A DNA stretch of 7,236 nt from Thermodesulfobacteriota bacterium (GTDB lineage Bacteria; Desulfobacterota; Desulfocorpusculales; Desulfocorpusculum). The notes below the pieces were generated by a model, which ran no database searches, was not told the origin of the DNA, and saw only the letters and a list, made by a program, of their open reading frames with translations. The DNA lies in assembly GCA_028275295.1 (NCBI GenBank), contig JAPWUY010000083.1, forward strand, positions 1 to 7,236, read 5' to 3'. This document shows, in pieces, positions 6,057 to 7,236 of the stretch. Within the stretch, counting starts at the first letter, position 1. The number at the start of each line of letters is the position of its first letter. Both the position numbers and the translations under genes were made by a program.

Positions 6057-7236
6057 TCACCATTTGTGGAGGGATACTGCATCGGGGGCTGTGACCCAAT
6101 CAGTGATGGGGACCAGCTTCCCCTTGACGCATCTGTAGAACCTGACCTGTTGGCTTCCACGCCTCGATGTCTTGCTGTAAGCGCACGGCCCGGTTATGCC
6201 CTCTCTGCTCATCCCCGTAAGTCTCTCGTACGACTCGTAGATCGCCTCTCTGGTGAGTTTTTCTTTGCCCACTCTCTTTATGGCATCTTTCAGAGCAGCC
6301 TCGAAATTCATCCCCCACACCAATCCAGTCCCGTACATCTCGTTCATCTTCTCCGGTGGTTCCTTCCGGTATGTGGTCCAGATGCGTTTTGTGAGGGGAT
6401 GATTCTGGGCCTCGTCCCCTCTCAGGAAAAAGGACACCATCACCATTCCCTCCACTGCCTCTGGATGAGTCCCGACCCCTAGGGCTGTTGGTCCCCAGTA
6501 ATCGGAGACAAACTGTATCTTCTTGGTAAGACCCATGGCAGAGGCGTCCCTCATGATGTTCGTCGGGATTGGGTCCACGGCTGCCACATATACATAGTTA
6601 GCCCCAGAGGCCTCTATCCTCGAGAGATAGACGTCGTGTTTGGGGGTGCCCATTGGGAAGAACTCGGGTGTCAGGAGCTCTATGCCGATTCTTTCAGCAT
6701 ACTCCTTCCCACCCCTCAGGGGCTCCTTCCCGTAAGGCGTATCCCAGGCAAGGAGAGTCACCTTCGGCTTGCCCGGCTGGCCCTTCTTCCTCCAATCTTC
6801 CAGTATCCAATCTAGGGCTGCTGCGAAGGCATCCTGATAAGTGGGCCCCCAAGTGAAGAAGTTCCCTATATGTGCCTGGAATTCCCCATCCCCCGGACAG
6901 GTTATCACCATCTTCTCCTTGCCGAGGATCTCCTTTAGCATCTTGCCCAGGGGAGTGCTCACGATGCCCATTGCCAGCACCTCTTCGTCCCTCCTGTACC
7001 TCTTGAAGGCCGAAAGGGCCCTTGCCACATCGTATCGCGTGTCCACACAGACGAACTTCACCTTCACCCCCTCGACACCCCCTCGCCCATTGAGGTCCTT
7101 GAAGTAGTCCTCCAGCCCCATTGTGCCTGGGACGTCGAGGCCAGCGACCGGGCCTGTGAGATCAGCGAGCTCCACCCATGTGACCTCCTTGGCCTGGCCC
7201 TCCAAAGGTTTCAGAGCGAGGATGAAGGTAACCCAC
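6057..7236 (-). CDS. LivJ/LivK-like periplasmic substrate-binding protein, first copy, 5' end missing
   Basis: A second type 1 binding protein of the branched-chain-amino-acid family, expected to deliver a small ligand to the importer powered by LivF. The frame stays open to the window edge, so the start lies beyond 7236. The first visible residues, WVTFILAL followed by KPLEGQA, look like the end of a signal peptide with cleavage near that alanine. A TTG at 7205 is an internal leucine codon within this region, not a likely start. About 393 residues are visible. It shares with its paralogue the long blocks ELADLTGPVAGLDVP, GLEDYFKDLNGRGGVEGVK, VDTRYDVAR, PGDGEFQA, TYQDAFAAALDWILEDW, EPLRGGKEYAE, IPTNIMRDA and the closing VPITDWVTAPDAVSLHKW. 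Differences cluster in the stretch after KRYR and in the last third, which may reflect different ligands. It carries several cysteines whose disulfide state I cannot tell. Confidence 0.92.
   Translation of the reverse strand, partial: WVTFILALKPLEGQAKEVTWVELADLTGPVAGLDVPGTMGLEDYFKDLNGRGGVEGVKVKFVCVDTRYDVARALSAFKRYRRDEEVLAMGIVSTPLGKMLKEILGKEKMVITCPGDGEFQAHIGNFFTWGPTYQDAFAAALDWILEDWRKKGQPGKPKVTLLAWDTPYGKEPLRGGKEYAERIGIELLTPEFFPMGTPKHDVYLSRIEASGANYVYVAAVDPIPTNIMRDASAMGLTKKIQFVSDYWGPTALGVGTHPEAVEGMVMVSFFLRGDEAQNHPLTKRIWTTYRKEPPEKMNEMYGTGLVWGMNFEAALKDAIKRVGKEKLTREAIYESYERLTGMSREGITGPCAYSKTSRRGSQQVRFYRCVKGKLVPITDWVTAPDAVSLHKW

Noticed and set aside
7203..7205. TTG at 7205 as the start of the first binding protein
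   Set aside because: The frame remains open to the window edge and the preceding codons encode a hydrophobic signal-peptide-like stretch.

Overview
All six genes in this window lie on the minus strand, so they are read from high to low coordinates. They are tightly packed: the longest gap is about 133 bp, and I see no RNA gene, CRISPR array, insertion sequence or convincing factor-independent terminator. The G+C content looks moderately high. Arginine is mostly AGG and ATA is a common isoleucine codon, a bias often seen in thermophilic lineages. The gene families (a LivF with a basic C-terminal tail, a CHASE2-class III cyclase, LivJ-like binding proteins) suggest a Gram-negative bacterium, perhaps Desulfobacterota (former Deltaproteobacteria). 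That placement is from memory of the families and is only moderately supported.

Layout in transcription order. (1) 7236-6057: LivJ/LivK-type substrate-binding protein, its N-terminus cut by the window edge. (2) 6023-5523: small secreted beta-sandwich-like protein. (3) 5389-4163: a second binding protein, paralogous to the first. (4) 4128-3640: a second small protein, paralogous to (2) but a predicted lipoprotein. (5) 3636-2842: LivF-type ABC ATPase. (6) 2751-454: membrane-bound CHASE2 class III adenylate cyclase. (7) 415-1: the 5' part of purH, running off the window.

The striking structure is a tandem duplication of a two-gene module, a binding protein followed 33-34 nt later by a small Ig-like exported protein, directly ahead of livF. 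LivF should power uptake of a branched-chain-amino-acid-like or other small organic ligand by a LivHMGF-type importer. LivG, LivH and LivM are not in the window. The role of the small proteins is unknown; their conserved pairing with the binding proteins suggests a periplasmic or envelope partner. The cyclase follows livF after 90 nt without an obvious terminator, and purH follows the cyclase after 38 nt with a strong ribosome binding site. Co-transcription of transport, cAMP signalling and purine synthesis is therefore possible, but not shown by the sequence alone.
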